Assembly: GCA_003599455.1 (NCBI GenBank)
Contig: QZKF01000021.1
Span: forward strand, 1 to 32,390
Origin: Comamonadaceae bacterium
GTDB lineage: Bacteria > Pseudomonadota > Gammaproteobacteria > Burkholderiales > Burkholderiaceae_C
Length of the DNA stretch: 32,390 nt
Reading direction: 5' to 3'
Every line of letters begins with the position of its first letter. Within the stretch, counting starts at the first letter, position 1. The notes beneath the pieces are model-generated. The model ran no database searches. It had not been told where the DNA came from and worked only from the letters and a program-made list of their open reading frames with translations. The translations under genes and the position numbers were made by a program. This document shows positions 23,920 through 32,390 of the stretch, one piece after another.

Positions 23920-24597
23920 TCAGAAAAGCGATGGCGCCGTGGCTGTAGAAGGACCAGCGATGAAGGTTTCAACAGGTGCGAGCCTGAGCAATTGCTCCGC
24001 TTCTTCCTGAGTGCCGGCCAACCATTGATCCACATCCGCTTGCTCAATGGGGATCACGCCTCGCTTGTCCTGTTCGGTTGGCTCAAGCTTGGGATCGGGC
24101 TTGTGCATTCGTCGCATCAGCGGGTGGTCATCCGCATTGATCGTAAGCATGGTGAAGCTCTCGTGAATCACGCCCGCCGTGGTGTCGTTCCAAGTGTTCC
24201 AGATGCCTGCCAGTCCCCAAGGCTCGCCATCAGCACGACGGAAGCGCCACCAAACGTTTTTGCCGCTCTCCCAATTCGGTTCATCGAACCAGTCGGCCGG
24301 GATGATGCAGCGTTGCCCTCTCGCCCAAGGCAGCTTGAAACTCGCCTTTTCCGCAAGCTCCTCGGAGCGGGCGTTGTTGGTTGCGTACTTGATGTCCGGC
24401 GTTTTGGAGAACCAGGGGATCAAACCCCAGCGCCCAACCACCAGCTCGCGCGAGTAGCCGGCATCATCGCGCGTGCGACGGATGAATGCGCCTGGCTTGC
24501 GAGGGCCGATGACCCCGCCGCTCCAACCCACCGAGTTCTGGGGACGCCAGTACTTGTGGATCGCATCTTCTCCGGTGCTGCCGTACAAATTGCACAT
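23920..24597 (-). CDS. SOS response-associated peptidase (SRAP, YedK/HMCES family)
   Basis: A 225-residue SRAP protein, which forms a thiazolidine crosslink through its N-terminal cysteine with abasic sites in single-stranded DNA. After Met removal Cys2 is N-terminal (MCNLYG). Other key residues are Asn75 (TNNARSE), Glu106 in IIPADWFDEP and His158 in NADDHPLMRRM. The ATG at 24597 is fixed by the need for Met-Cys. The length is normal. It is convergent with the LexA-box gene at 23517. SRAP genes are widely linked to SOS genes, which fits. Confidence 0.95.
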   Translation of the reverse strand: MCNLYGSTGEDAIHKYWRPQNSVGWSGGVIGPRKPGAFIRRTRDDAGYSRELVVGRWGLIPWFSKTPDIKYATNNARSEELAEKASFKLPWARGQRCIIPADWFDEPNWESGKNVWWRFRRADGEPWGLAGIWNTWNDTTAGVIHESFTMLTINADDHPLMRRMHKPDPKLEPTEQDKRGVIPIEQADVDQWLAGTQEEAEQLLRLAPVETFIAGPSTATAPSLF

Positions 24598-24807
24598 AAA
24601 CAAAGGATACCGCTGCCCAGACAAGTGACACTGAAGGCCTGCATGTCGACTACCTGCACCCGTTCGAATTCAAGGCGTCGATCCAGGAGACCTGAATGCG
24701 AGAAAAGCGAGGACAGCAGCATGCCGGTTGTCGGGCATAAACTGATCAACTTGCGTCCAACCGATGGCGCGAATGCCTTAGGCCTATTCAGATTCCAAGG
24801 AGGCTAA

Positions 24808-25167
24808 ATGTCTGGAGGCAACTGGAAAGAAATGTATGCCGCGGCCGAAAGCGGCGATCTCCCGCTGGTCGAGTACTACGTGAAACTCGGCGTCGATATC
24901 GACTACGCTCATCCAGAGTTTCTCTCGACGCCGCTGGTGGCCACCATCCTCGCCAAGCAAGAGGAAGTCGCCCTCTACTTGCTCGACGCTGGCGCCAACC
25001 CCTGTCTGCACTCCGAGTTCGATGCCATGACGCCAGTTCAGGCTGCCCGACATGTCGGATTGGCCAGTCTTGAAGCAACGTTGGTTCAACTCGGTGCTCC
25101 TGCACCCCCGCCTGCGGAAGCCGAGAAGAGTTGGCTGTCCAGGATGTTTCGTCGTAGCGCCTTGTGA
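24808..25167 (+). CDS. Ankyrin-repeat protein
   Basis: A 119-residue protein built of about three ankyrin repeats: KEMYAAAESGDLPLVEYYVK, then TPLVATILAKQEEVALYLLD-AGANP, then TPVQAARHVGLASLEATLVQ-LGAP. The tail is short and basic (KSWLSRMFRRSAL). AAGGAGG precedes the ATG at good spacing. Ankyrin repeats mediate protein contacts; the partner is unknown. It stands alone on the plus strand downstream of the divergent SRAP gene. Confidence 0.88.
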   Translation: MSGGNWKEMYAAAESGDLPLVEYYVKLGVDIDYAHPEFLSTPLVATILAKQEEVALYLLDAGANPCLHSEFDAMTPVQAARHVGLASLEATLVQLGAPAPPPAEAEKSWLSRMFRRSAL

Positions 25168-25294
25168 TGCAATACCCGCGGGGTTGCCACCGCACCCCTC
25201 CTAGCAGCCCATTCGTATTCCTTGGGAGCTCATGCCGGTAGGTCGGGTTACACCTGACCACTCAGGACCTTTGGGACGAGTAGCGTGCGTCTGT

Positions 25295-25591
25295 ATGAAT
25301 CCAAATGAAATCGATCCAGTTTTGTTGCGCCGCTCAATGCGGTTTGCACTTGACCTTGTGGCAGCTCACCGGATTGCCAAGGGACTGACGCTTGATCTTG
25401 GACGGGTGACCGCTATTCGGGAGACTTTGGAAGAACGGCTCACTCTAGCGTTGACCGAGGTGGACATGGGTTCAATGCCCTCTTCCTGGTCGTGGACAAA
25501 AGCCGCTGAGACACTATCTGTCGAGATCGCGCTGCAAATCATTCGTGAGCAGAAAAACGAACCACAGGATCCTGCGTATCGAGCAGGGTGA
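25295..25591 (+). CDS. Hypothetical protein
   Basis: A 98-residue, mostly helical protein (MNPNEIDPVLLRRSMRFALD, then RVTAIRETLEERLTLALTEV). The frame is open to 25232 but the ATG at 25295 gives a natural-looking N-terminus; the ribosome site is weak. It has no recognised domain and no signal peptide. It follows the ankyrin gene by 127 bp on the same strand. Confidence 0.5.
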   Translation: MNPNEIDPVLLRRSMRFALDLVAAHRIAKGLTLDLGRVTAIRETLEERLTLALTEVDMGSMPSSWSWTKAAETLSVEIALQIIREQKNEPQDPAYRAG

Positions 25592-25943
25592 AAGTGGCAA
25601 CGCCACGCTCGGACTGTTCCCAGGGCCAACCGGCGCTCTGGTGGTCATGTCCAGACTGGTCTACGTCACTCGCCCTCGGAGGCTGAAGGTGGTTTTGCAG
25701 CGATTGCCGACTTTGGGGATGTGGTGATGCGTGCGTGGTCCCTGCCACGCAGCGGTCATTCAGGTCCGAGCAACCAGCGGACTTGAGAGTCAACTCTCTG
25801 GGGTCCTGCTGACGTTGCAGGCTTGGGTGTCGCGCGGACACGGCTTCTACGCGCCACTCAAGAGGTAGAAACGAGCATATTAGGGAACACGGCGCAGGGT
25901 CGAGCCTAGGCCACCCTGTCAGTAAGCCACTGGCAGTGCGACC
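25592..25943. other. 352 bases without a gene
   Basis: This lies between a plus-strand hypothetical gene and the 3' end of the minus-strand response regulator. Small frames on both strands have no start site or homology worth reporting, and no clear terminator hairpin with a T-run was found. Confidence 0.4.
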
Positions 25944-26630
25944 TCATTTCAAAGCCAGCAATCTTGTGTCCAGCATCTTGGCAACCTCTAGCAACAAAAG
26001 GCCCAGGGCAATTTGCTCCGTCGCTGCCGTTGATCCCCGCTCAAGCAATCTGGAGCAGCGCAGCATGCCCAAGGTCGCGCATGAGCTGCTCAGGCGTTGC
26101 AAGGCCGTGGCTCGCGCGGAGACCTCCTTCTCCGTCTCAAACTCGGCGGCGCTTTCGTCCACCTTTTCGCGCAACCGCTGGGTGTGGCTGATCAACTCTT
26201 GTTGGGAAATTCCAAGCCGGCGCCGTGTGTCGACCGCTGGCTCTTCAACGTTTTCAAGGCTCTCTCGCAACACCTTGGCCACAGCCCGCGTGACCACCGT
26301 TGATGAATAAGGCTTTGCAATGAAGCCGTCGGCTCCGGCTTGGGCTGCCTGGCTGACAGATTGTCGGTCTGCCGCAGAAGAAATCATCACGAAGGGCAGT
26401 TCCGAGAAGCGCAGGTCGGCCCGGGCTCTCAGCAGCAGACCCACGCCGTCCAGGTTGGGCATCATCAGATCGCAACAGCACAGGACCGGGCGAAATCCAT
26501 CCTGGAGTTTTCCCCATGCGTCTTCTCCGTCAATTGCCTCCATGACTTCACCGACGCCAGGCATCCGTCTGAGCAATGACGCGAGGACGAGCCGGGAGAT
26601 TTCGTCGTCATCCACCAGGAGAATATTCAT
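25944..26630 (-). CDS. Response regulator, receiver plus unknown helical domain
   Basis: A 228-residue protein. Residues 1-125 form a receiver domain: acidic pocket DDD at 7-9, phosphoacceptor Asp54 (CCCDLMMPNLDG), Ser84 (VMISS) and Lys106 (GFIAKPYSS). The C-terminal ~100 residues are helical (QQELISHTQRLREKVDESAA and on) with no recognised DNA-binding or enzymatic motif. The ATG at 26630 has AAGGAA upstream. It lies 104 bp after the large hybrid kinase gene on the same strand and is probably its phosphotransfer target through the kinase HPt domain (inference). Confidence 0.92.
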   Translation of the reverse strand: MNILLVDDDEISRLVLASLLRRMPGVGEVMEAIDGEDAWGKLQDGFRPVLCCCDLMMPNLDGVGLLLRARADLRFSELPFVMISSAADRQSVSQAAQAGADGFIAKPYSSTVVTRAVAKVLRESLENVEEPAVDTRRRLGISQQELISHTQRLREKVDESAAEFETEKEVSARATALQRLSSSCATLGMLRCSRLLERGSTAATEQIALGLLLLEVAKMLDTRLLALK

Positions 26631-26734
26631 GAACCCGAGTTCCTTTGCGTCAACAGTCGATTGACTTCGATACCAACTTTTCACTCTGCTGGCGATATCG
26701 TTCTACAGCGCCGCCCATCAGCGCCACGCGGCGT

Positions 26735-29700
26735 TCAACCGCGCTTGATGGTACCCAGTATGTGCAGAGCCCGATCAAACTCCAACAACCTGACTGCCGA
26801 GCAACAGTTTTCCGCTGCTGAAGCCCCGAGCGTGACAATCAAAGCCGCTTTCAGTTGATCAAGCCGCTCCAGGGCAGCGAGGTCAAACGCCTCCAGCAAG
26901 TGCACGAGCTCTTGAAGCTCGGCCGTGGTGAGAGGAGGTGCAGCCTCCTGCGGATGTGCAGAAGACCCACCCGCCTTCTCGGCTGCCAGCAGGGGTTCTA
27001 CCGCTTCATCCAGGTTCACCAACTCTGCCGCAAGCGCCTGAAGGCTAGGCAGCGCCTGAACATCGCTGTTCACCAGCAGATGCTCCAGTTCTGTGGCCAG
27101 CCGGTGCACCACCGTGGCACCTATCGTCCCGCTGCTGCCGCGCAGTTTGTGCAAGCGCGCTGCCAGCGCTTCTCGCCCATGGGACGCCGGCTCCATGGCT
27201 GGCGCGGTCATCAAGTCCTCGTATTCGCAAAAGAAGCGCTTGAGAATCGACATGAAGAATTTCCAGTCTCCTCCCAGCCGGCTCTGTGCATCTGCGTTGT
27301 CGATCCCGGTCATGACAGGCCATGTGCCTGGGATCTCTTCGACCGGATCCACCGGCGGCAGCGAGGCCATGAGTGCACGTCGACGTTCCACCTGCGCCTG
27401 GATCATACGCACCATGTCTTTCGGGTCCAGCGGCTTGCTCAGGAAGTCGTCCATGCCGGCAGCCAGTGCCCGCTTGCGCTCCTCTGTCAGCGCGCCTGCC
27501 GTCAGCGCCACGATCGGCAGCGCCGTCAATCCCAGTTCGCCGCGAATGCGCCTGGTGGCTTCCAGCCCATCCATGTGCGGCATCTGCACGTCCATCAGCA
27601 CCAGATCCAGGCCCACGTCGTGCCGACCCAGATAATCCAGCGCCTGGCGGCCGCTGCTGCACGTATGCACCGTCGCGCCCTGGCGTTCCAGCAACCGGCG
27701 TGCAATCTCGAGGTTGATATCGGTGTCGTCCACCACCAGCACCGTCACATTCGAAAGCACGCCACCATTCGCTATGCAAGGCTGTGGCAAAGACGTTCTC
27801 AACGCCTTGATGGCTTTGGGCAGCGGCATGGAGGAATCAACGGAGTCGTGCAAGGTCGAAGCCGTGACAGGCTTGACCATCGATTCTTCGCATTTGCCTG
27901 GACCTGTTGCATGCTCCGAGTTCGGCACGCTCATGGGAACTTCCACCCAGAACTCGGCGCCCTGGCCGGCGCTGCTGTTCAATCCAACCTCGCCACGCAT
28001 GAGCAGAGACAACCTGCGAACGATCGACAGGCCCAGCCCGGTTCCGCCGAAGTGGCGGGTGGTGGAGACATCGGCCTGTATGAATGGTTGAAACAGGCGA
28101 GCCTGGACCTCTGGCTCGATGCCGATGCCCGTGTCGCGCACGCTGGCTCGTAGCACCAGGCGGGAGTCGTCGCGGCTGACGACGCTCAGGAGCACCGAGA
28201 GTCCACCTTTGCTGGTGAACTTGAGCGCGTTGCTGATGAGATTGGTGAGGATCTGGCGCAGCCGGGCGCTGTCGCCAAACAACCAGACGGGAAGGTCTGT
28301 TGCGCCCTGCACCGCGAATGTGAGGCCTTTGGATTGCACCTGCGTGCCATACACAGCCTGCAGTTCGGCCAGCAACTCGGCAGGCCGGAACACAACCTCG
28401 TCCAGTTCCATTTCGCCAGCCTCGATCTTGGCCAGATCGAGCACGTCGTTGACGATGTCCAGCAGTGAGCGTCCGGCCACCTGTGCCTTGGACACCAACT
28501 CGCGCTGATCTTCGTCCAGCCCCGAATCGGCCAAGAGGTGATTCACCCCGATCACCGCATTGAGCGGCGTGCGAATTTCGTGACTCATGTTGGAGAGAAA
28601 CGCACTTTTGGCGGCGCTGGCGGCTTCGGCAGCCACCATGGTCGCGCGCAGCAGCTCCTCGGCCTCGCGACGCCCCGTGATGTCTTGAAGCGCGCCGACC
28701 AGGCGGGCGGGTTGCCCATTTTCGAACTCGACTTCGCCCAGCGCACGCACCCAGATGCTGCGTCCCGTGTGGGTAATGAGGCGCAGCTCCAGATCCCACG
28801 CCCTGCCGCTCTCCATCCCTTGTTGAACCGCTTGCTGGATCAGTTCGCGGTGCTCTGGCACGTAAAAGTTGATGCCAGAGGCCAGCTCAGGCACGTAGTC
28901 GGGGGGTACCTCGTGAATCCGTCGGGTCTGCTCGCTCCAGTGCACGGTGCCGGTCGTGATGTCAACACGCCAGCCGCCGATGGAGGCCATGCTGCTGACG
29001 CGTTGCAACAGCTGTTGGTTCTCCTGCAGCGCCGTCGCCGTGGTCACTTGCTCGGTCACATCCATGTTCACACCAAACATGCGCAGCGGTGTGCCGGATG
29101 CATCCCGGGCAACGTGGGCCGCTGCCCGCAGATGTCGGACCGTGCCGTCTGCCTGACGGATGCGGAACTGCGTGTTGAATGCGTGCTTGCCTTCCATGGC
29201 GTCGCCCAGCGCTTGCTCTGCGACAAGGCGGTCATCGGGATGGAGCCGGTCGCTCCACAAGGTGTAGGGTTCCACGCCGCCCGATGGGCTTTCGCCGTAC
29301 AGCGCGTACATCTGGTCATCCCAGCTCAGCGTGCGAGCCTGCACGTCGTAATCCCACACGCCCATGCCGGCGCTGCCAACGGCCAGCGCCAGGCGTTCGT
29401 TGGCGCGTTGTAGTTCTTGCGCTGCGCGGTTGCGTTCGGTGATGTTCTGGATGGCGCCGATCAGCCGGGTCGGCAGCGCGCCGGGTGTGTCATCGTCATA
29501 CACCGCCTCACCCACCACCCGCACCCACAGCGGCTCGCCTTGTGCATTCTGGTAGGGCAGTTCCCAATCAAAGGCCTTGCGCTGTTCTATCGCCTCCCGC
29601 ACGGCCTTGTGTATGAAGGCGCGCGAAGATTCCGGGTAGAAAGCCAGCGCCTCCTCCAGCGTTGGCCGAAAGCCGTCGGCCACGCCGCTGATGCGACAGG

Positions 29701-31405
29701 CCTGCCTGCTGAAGGTGATGGCGCGGGTTTTGACGTCAAGCTGCCAGCCGCCCACCTCGGCGACTTCGCTCACGCGCTCCAGAAAGACCTCTCGCTCGGC
29801 CAGAAGCGCTTGCGCCAGCTTGGCCGTGCTGATGTCCAGCAGCGTTCCCTGGATGCGCAGTGCCCGCCCTTGTTCGTCACGCTCGCTCACCCTGCCTCGG
29901 TCCAGCACCCACACCCAATGTCCGTCGCGGTGCCGCAATCGACATTCCATGTCGTACATATCCGCTTGGCCGCTGAGGTGTTCGCGCAGCTTCATGCGCG
30001 AGACGGCGAGCTCGGCGGGATGGGCCAGCTCGCTGCGAATGTCGATGTGAGGCTTCAACTCTGCCGATGTGTAGCCCAGCATTCCTGCCCATCGGTCATC
30101 GATGCGCAAGGCGCCTGTCGGGATGTCCCAGTCCCAGGTGCCGACATCTGCGCCGCGCAGGATGTTGTCCAGACGCTGTCGCTCTTCAGTGAGCTCCGTC
30201 AGAGTCTCACGCTGGACTCGCTGCGCTCGATGGAGCGCGGACACGTCGTGCACCATGAAATAAAAGCCCACCACCTGGCCAGCCTGCCAGTCCGGCAGAT
30301 AGTGCGTCATGGCATTCCGAACGCCCTGCCCGTCGGGCCTGAAAATGGTGCGCTCGAATGCCTGCGGCTCACCGCGCAGCGCGGCTTCGTAGTAGGGAAG
30401 CGACTCCCGGTACAGCGATTCACCCAAAATCTCCCGCACATGGCGCCCTGGCAAGGTGGCACCGTCCACGCCAAACCAGTCCGTGCACGCCTTGTTGGCG
30501 ATCCTGTAGATCAGGTTGCGATCGCAATATCCGACCATGGAGGGAATGGCGTCGAGCACTTGGCGCAAGTCTCGCTCGGCCACCTGCAGCGCCGCCATCG
30601 GCGCGAGCAAGTTGACGGCGTAGATCGACCTGTAGAGCAACACATACGCGATGACCTTGTAGAGGTGACCGGCGTGGGTCTGAAAATCGGACATGCCCAG
30701 ATACGAGGTGAACGACAGCTCGCCCACACCCATGACGAGACTGGACATGGCCAACAACCGGAAATGATTGGCGGCCGTGTGCGCCGCGCGACGGGCCAGG
30801 AGCAGCGCGGCGAGCAGGTTGAGCGCAAACAACACGTACTCGAAGTTCACCTTGAAAGGGGTCAGCCCCACCCCATCGATGAAGGTCCGGGGGAACATGT
30901 CAATATGAAATGAGCCCAACCAGACGACCAGGACCGACGCTGAAGCGCCCGCCATCAGGGCGAAGCTGCGAGGCAGGGCCGGCACGCGCCCGAACGCCAG
31001 ATACAGCAAGGTGAGCACCTCGACGGTGCGACCAATCAACCAAAAGAAGATGCCTCGCTCGGGATCGCTTTCCGTGATGAAGGCAGGCATGCCCTTGAAG
31101 GTGAGCATGTGCATCAGATCGCTGCAGGCAACGATCATGAAACCGAGCAGCATGACGCCGGCTGTGGCGTCCTGGCGAAGCTTCAACATGTTCCATGACG
31201 CTGTGGCGATCAGGGCCGCCACGACGACGGCGAACAGCTCGAGCACGATGTGAACGCCCAGCACGCGGTCGTGCAGCCAAGTCACCGCCAGGTGCGCCGG
31301 CGCGTTCAACAAGGCAACCAGGGACAACAACAACACCATGCAACCCACCGCATAGGTCAGCCGGTGAGATCGAGTGATGTTCACAGGCAGCGATGGCAGT
31401 GGCAT
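26735..31405 (-). CDS. Hybrid sensor histidine kinase, MASE3-PAS(x5)-HisKA-HATPase-REC-HPt
   Basis: A 1556-residue membrane sensor kinase. A MASE3-like multi-helix domain (residues ~15-250) is followed by five PAS/PAC units starting near 285, 405, 540, 665 and 795. The HisKA domain has phospho-acceptor His942 (SNMSHEIRTPLNAVIG); HATPase_c has the N-box at Asn1059 and DTGIGI and GGTGLGLSI; the receiver has Asp1272 (LMDVQMPHMDG); the HPt domain has His1419 (RLHKLRGSSGTIGA). The ATG at 31405 has AGGA seven bases upstream and places the first membrane helix normally; the frame is open 46 codons further. It forms an operon with the receiver gene downstream. The ligand is unknown. Confidence 0.94.
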   Translation of the reverse strand: MPLPSLPVNITRSHRLTYAVGCMVLLLSLVALLNAPAHLAVTWLHDRVLGVHIVLELFAVVVAALIATASWNMLKLRQDATAGVMLLGFMIVACSDLMHMLTFKGMPAFITESDPERGIFFWLIGRTVEVLTLLYLAFGRVPALPRSFALMAGASASVLVVWLGSFHIDMFPRTFIDGVGLTPFKVNFEYVLFALNLLAALLLARRAAHTAANHFRLLAMSSLVMGVGELSFTSYLGMSDFQTHAGHLYKVIAYVLLYRSIYAVNLLAPMAALQVAERDLRQVLDAIPSMVGYCDRNLIYRIANKACTDWFGVDGATLPGRHVREILGESLYRESLPYYEAALRGEPQAFERTIFRPDGQGVRNAMTHYLPDWQAGQVVGFYFMVHDVSALHRAQRVQRETLTELTEERQRLDNILRGADVGTWDWDIPTGALRIDDRWAGMLGYTSAELKPHIDIRSELAHPAELAVSRMKLREHLSGQADMYDMECRLRHRDGHWVWVLDRGRVSERDEQGRALRIQGTLLDISTAKLAQALLAEREVFLERVSEVAEVGGWQLDVKTRAITFSRQACRISGVADGFRPTLEEALAFYPESSRAFIHKAVREAIEQRKAFDWELPYQNAQGEPLWVRVVGEAVYDDDTPGALPTRLIGAIQNITERNRAAQELQRANERLALAVGSAGMGVWDYDVQARTLSWDDQMYALYGESPSGGVEPYTLWSDRLHPDDRLVAEQALGDAMEGKHAFNTQFRIRQADGTVRHLRAAAHVARDASGTPLRMFGVNMDVTEQVTTATALQENQQLLQRVSSMASIGGWRVDITTGTVHWSEQTRRIHEVPPDYVPELASGINFYVPEHRELIQQAVQQGMESGRAWDLELRLITHTGRSIWVRALGEVEFENGQPARLVGALQDITGRREAEELLRATMVAAEAASAAKSAFLSNMSHEIRTPLNAVIGVNHLLADSGLDEDQRELVSKAQVAGRSLLDIVNDVLDLAKIEAGEMELDEVVFRPAELLAELQAVYGTQVQSKGLTFAVQGATDLPVWLFGDSARLRQILTNLISNALKFTSKGGLSVLLSVVSRDDSRLVLRASVRDTGIGIEPEVQARLFQPFIQADVSTTRHFGGTGLGLSIVRRLSLLMRGEVGLNSSAGQGAEFWVEVPMSVPNSEHATGPGKCEESMVKPVTASTLHDSVDSSMPLPKAIKALRTSLPQPCIANGGVLSNVTVLVVDDTDINLEIARRLLERQGATVHTCSSGRQALDYLGRHDVGLDLVLMDVQMPHMDGLEATRRIRGELGLTALPIVALTAGALTEERKRALAAGMDDFLSKPLDPKDMVRMIQAQVERRRALMASLPPVDPVEEIPGTWPVMTGIDNADAQSRLGGDWKFFMSILKRFFCEYEDLMTAPAMEPASHGREALAARLHKLRGSSGTIGATVVHRLATELEHLLVNSDVQALPSLQALAAELVNLDEAVEPLLAAEKAGGSSAHPQEAAPPLTTAELQELVHLLEAFDLAALERLDQLKAALIVTLGASAAENCCSAVRLLEFDRALHILGTIKRG

Positions 31406-31878
31406 GGAGGGTCCTAGAAACAGAAGCAATTCTGCGCTTGCGGCCATCCCGATAACGCAGGAATTGCACTGATTCTTCAGTTCATATGCGCTTTCTTCGG
31501 TTTGCTGAGAAACAACGCGGCACTTTTGAAGAGCGCCTCGCACAGTCCGCGCGGCAGCTGCCGCGAGGCGGATCCGGTTCGGCTCAAGCGGCAGTGGGCA
31601 TTCGTCGCAAGCCGTACTCGGACGCCCTCGGTCACGGAAAGCTAAGGAACGACGGGTTTAGATTGACCCGCCGCCGTTCGATCGCTACCAGCCGCAATGG
31701 CCCAGGGGCAACGTAATGAAAATACGGTGCCACTTCGACGAATGTCAGCAGCCAGTCTTGAACTGCCTATAGAGCTTGGACTTCGGCTTGGCAGCGCATG
31801 CAGTCGCAAAGCTGGTGGCAAAAGGCCGTGAGCGATCTCGATCAAGCAAAATAGTCTCCTCAGATACAAGGAGGAGCA
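31406..31878. other. Divergent spacer, no gene seen
   Basis: 473 bases lie between the divergent kinase gene and the small membrane protein gene. Frames within it are short, lack ribosome sites and overlap the open upstream extension of the kinase frame. It should hold promoters in both directions, but no box is clear enough to call. Confidence 0.4.
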
Positions 31879-32268
31879 ATGCCAGAACGTGATCATGAAG
31901 AGTGGAAAGAGCTCCGCGCAAGAGTCGATTCGATTGCGAACGCGGTGTTCTTGATCGCCGGCGGTTCATTGTCTCTTTCGATCACAGCAACGCTTGATCT
32001 AAAAAGTAAGTCTTTGCTTGAAGCGGAGGTGGCTGCAATCATCCAAGACGCTTGGATGTTCTTGTTAGCTTCCGTCTTGCTGATGCTGCTGAACAAGGCG
32101 TTGACGGTCCTGCAGGCGTTCCTGCTGCATGAGCACCCTGCGTATCACGACCGTGTGTATAAAAAGTACAACCTGACCGGATGGGTGCTCGGAACGATCG
32201 GGCTTACCTCTTTCGCATGGGGTCTTATCCTCATGGTCCGAGCTGCATCAGTGGCTCTCAAGACTTAA
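31879..32268 (+). CDS. Small membrane protein, three predicted helices
   Basis: A 129-residue protein with a charged N-terminus (MPERDHEEWKELRARVDS) and three membrane segments: AVFLIAGGSLSLSITATL, then AWMFLLASVLLMLLNKALTV, then WVLGTIGLTSFAWGLILMV. AAGGAGGAGCA lies directly before the ATG, a strong ribosome site. No family is recognised. It stands alone between the kinase gene (divergent) and an IS5-like end. Small two- or three-helix proteins on islands can be effectors in defence systems, but nothing here shows that. Confidence 0.75.
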   Translation: MPERDHEEWKELRARVDSIANAVFLIAGGSLSLSITATLDLKSKSLLEAEVAAIIQDAWMFLLASVLLMLLNKALTVLQAFLLHEHPAYHDRVYKKYNLTGWVLGTIGLTSFAWGLILMVRAASVALKT

Positions 32269-32296
32269 GGTTCACCACGACTGGGCGTTTCAGACT

Positions 32297-32390
32297 AGGG
32301 CCTGTTAACACAACCGAAGACCATCAGCGACGAGCACGAAGCTGATGAAGCCCAGGAACATCAGGTCGAGTTTCTCGAACCGCGAGAAGA
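32297..32390 (-). mobile_element. End of an IS5-family-like insertion sequence, cut by window edge
   Basis: AGGGCCTGTTAACA at 32297-32310 looks like the terminal repeat of an IS5-type element, with the transposase stop codon just inside it. The rest lies beyond the window. Confidence 0.65.
32305..32390 (-). CDS. IS5-family-like transposase, C-terminal 28 residues
   Basis: The minus strand encodes FSRFEKLDLMFLGFISF and then VLVADGLRLC before a TAA at 32307-32305. This resembles the C-terminus of IS5-family transposases (the R-F-E-K-L-D tail after the catalytic Glu). Only the last 28 codons are in the window, so intactness is unknown. Confidence 0.65.
   Translation of the reverse strand, partial: FSRFEKLDLMFLGFISFVLVADGLRLC

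Noticed and set aside
26855..30913. Long plus-strand frames at 26855-28153, 28538-29413 and 29417-30913
   Set aside because: All are antisense to the hybrid kinase gene, whose domains are unambiguous.

Overview
The window looks like chromosome from a high-GC betaproteobacterium of the order Burkholderiales, most likely Comamonadaceae (Hydrogenophaga/Acidovorax-like). This is judged from codon use, the protein sequences and the glnK-amtB arrangement with its Ala-rich leader; no database search was possible. It splits into a core block (1-7721) and a lower-GC accessory block (about 7722 to the right edge), joined inside a truncated comM gene.

Core block. A partial receiver-like gene runs off the left edge, followed by a thioredoxin-type glutathione peroxidase. 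A minus-strand run glcE-glcF-lrgA-lrgB places two glycolate oxidase subunits directly before a CidA/LrgA-LrgB membrane pair, which fits glycolate transport plus oxidation. Next come a small secreted protein, a terminator and glnK-amtB. The glnK-amtB pair is preceded by a well-spaced sigma-54 -24/-12 element and an NtrC-like site.

Accessory block, left part (7.7-15.4 kb). comM stops matching its family after about 66 codons, and foreign DNA follows. This stretch is dense in small DNA-binding genes: three HTH regulators and two antitoxin-type proteins (Xre/MbcA/ParS and PrlF) whose usual RES and YhaV toxins are not next to them. It also has a CDKN3-like phosphatase, a 140-bp MITE-like element with a target duplication, and a tight two-gene DUF262-HEPN operon that is the best candidate defence or toxin-antitoxin module.

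Middle (15.4-18.2 kb). An IS3-family element has its orfB cut by a complete IS30-family element with a 3-bp target duplication.

Right part (18.2-32.4 kb). A recognisable sigma-70-type promoter precedes a three-gene envelope operon (Cys-rich lipoprotein, DUF4403 lipoprotein, secreted protein). After it come a single-protein GHKL ATPase fused to a PD-(D/E)XK domain resembling Shedu, and an unknown gene behind a perfect LexA box, convergent with an SRAP (YedK/HMCES) gene. The block continues with an ankyrin-repeat protein, a very large MASE3/multi-PAS hybrid histidine kinase with a downstream receiver protein, a small membrane protein, and the end of an IS5-like element at the right edge. The right boundary of the island lies outside the window.
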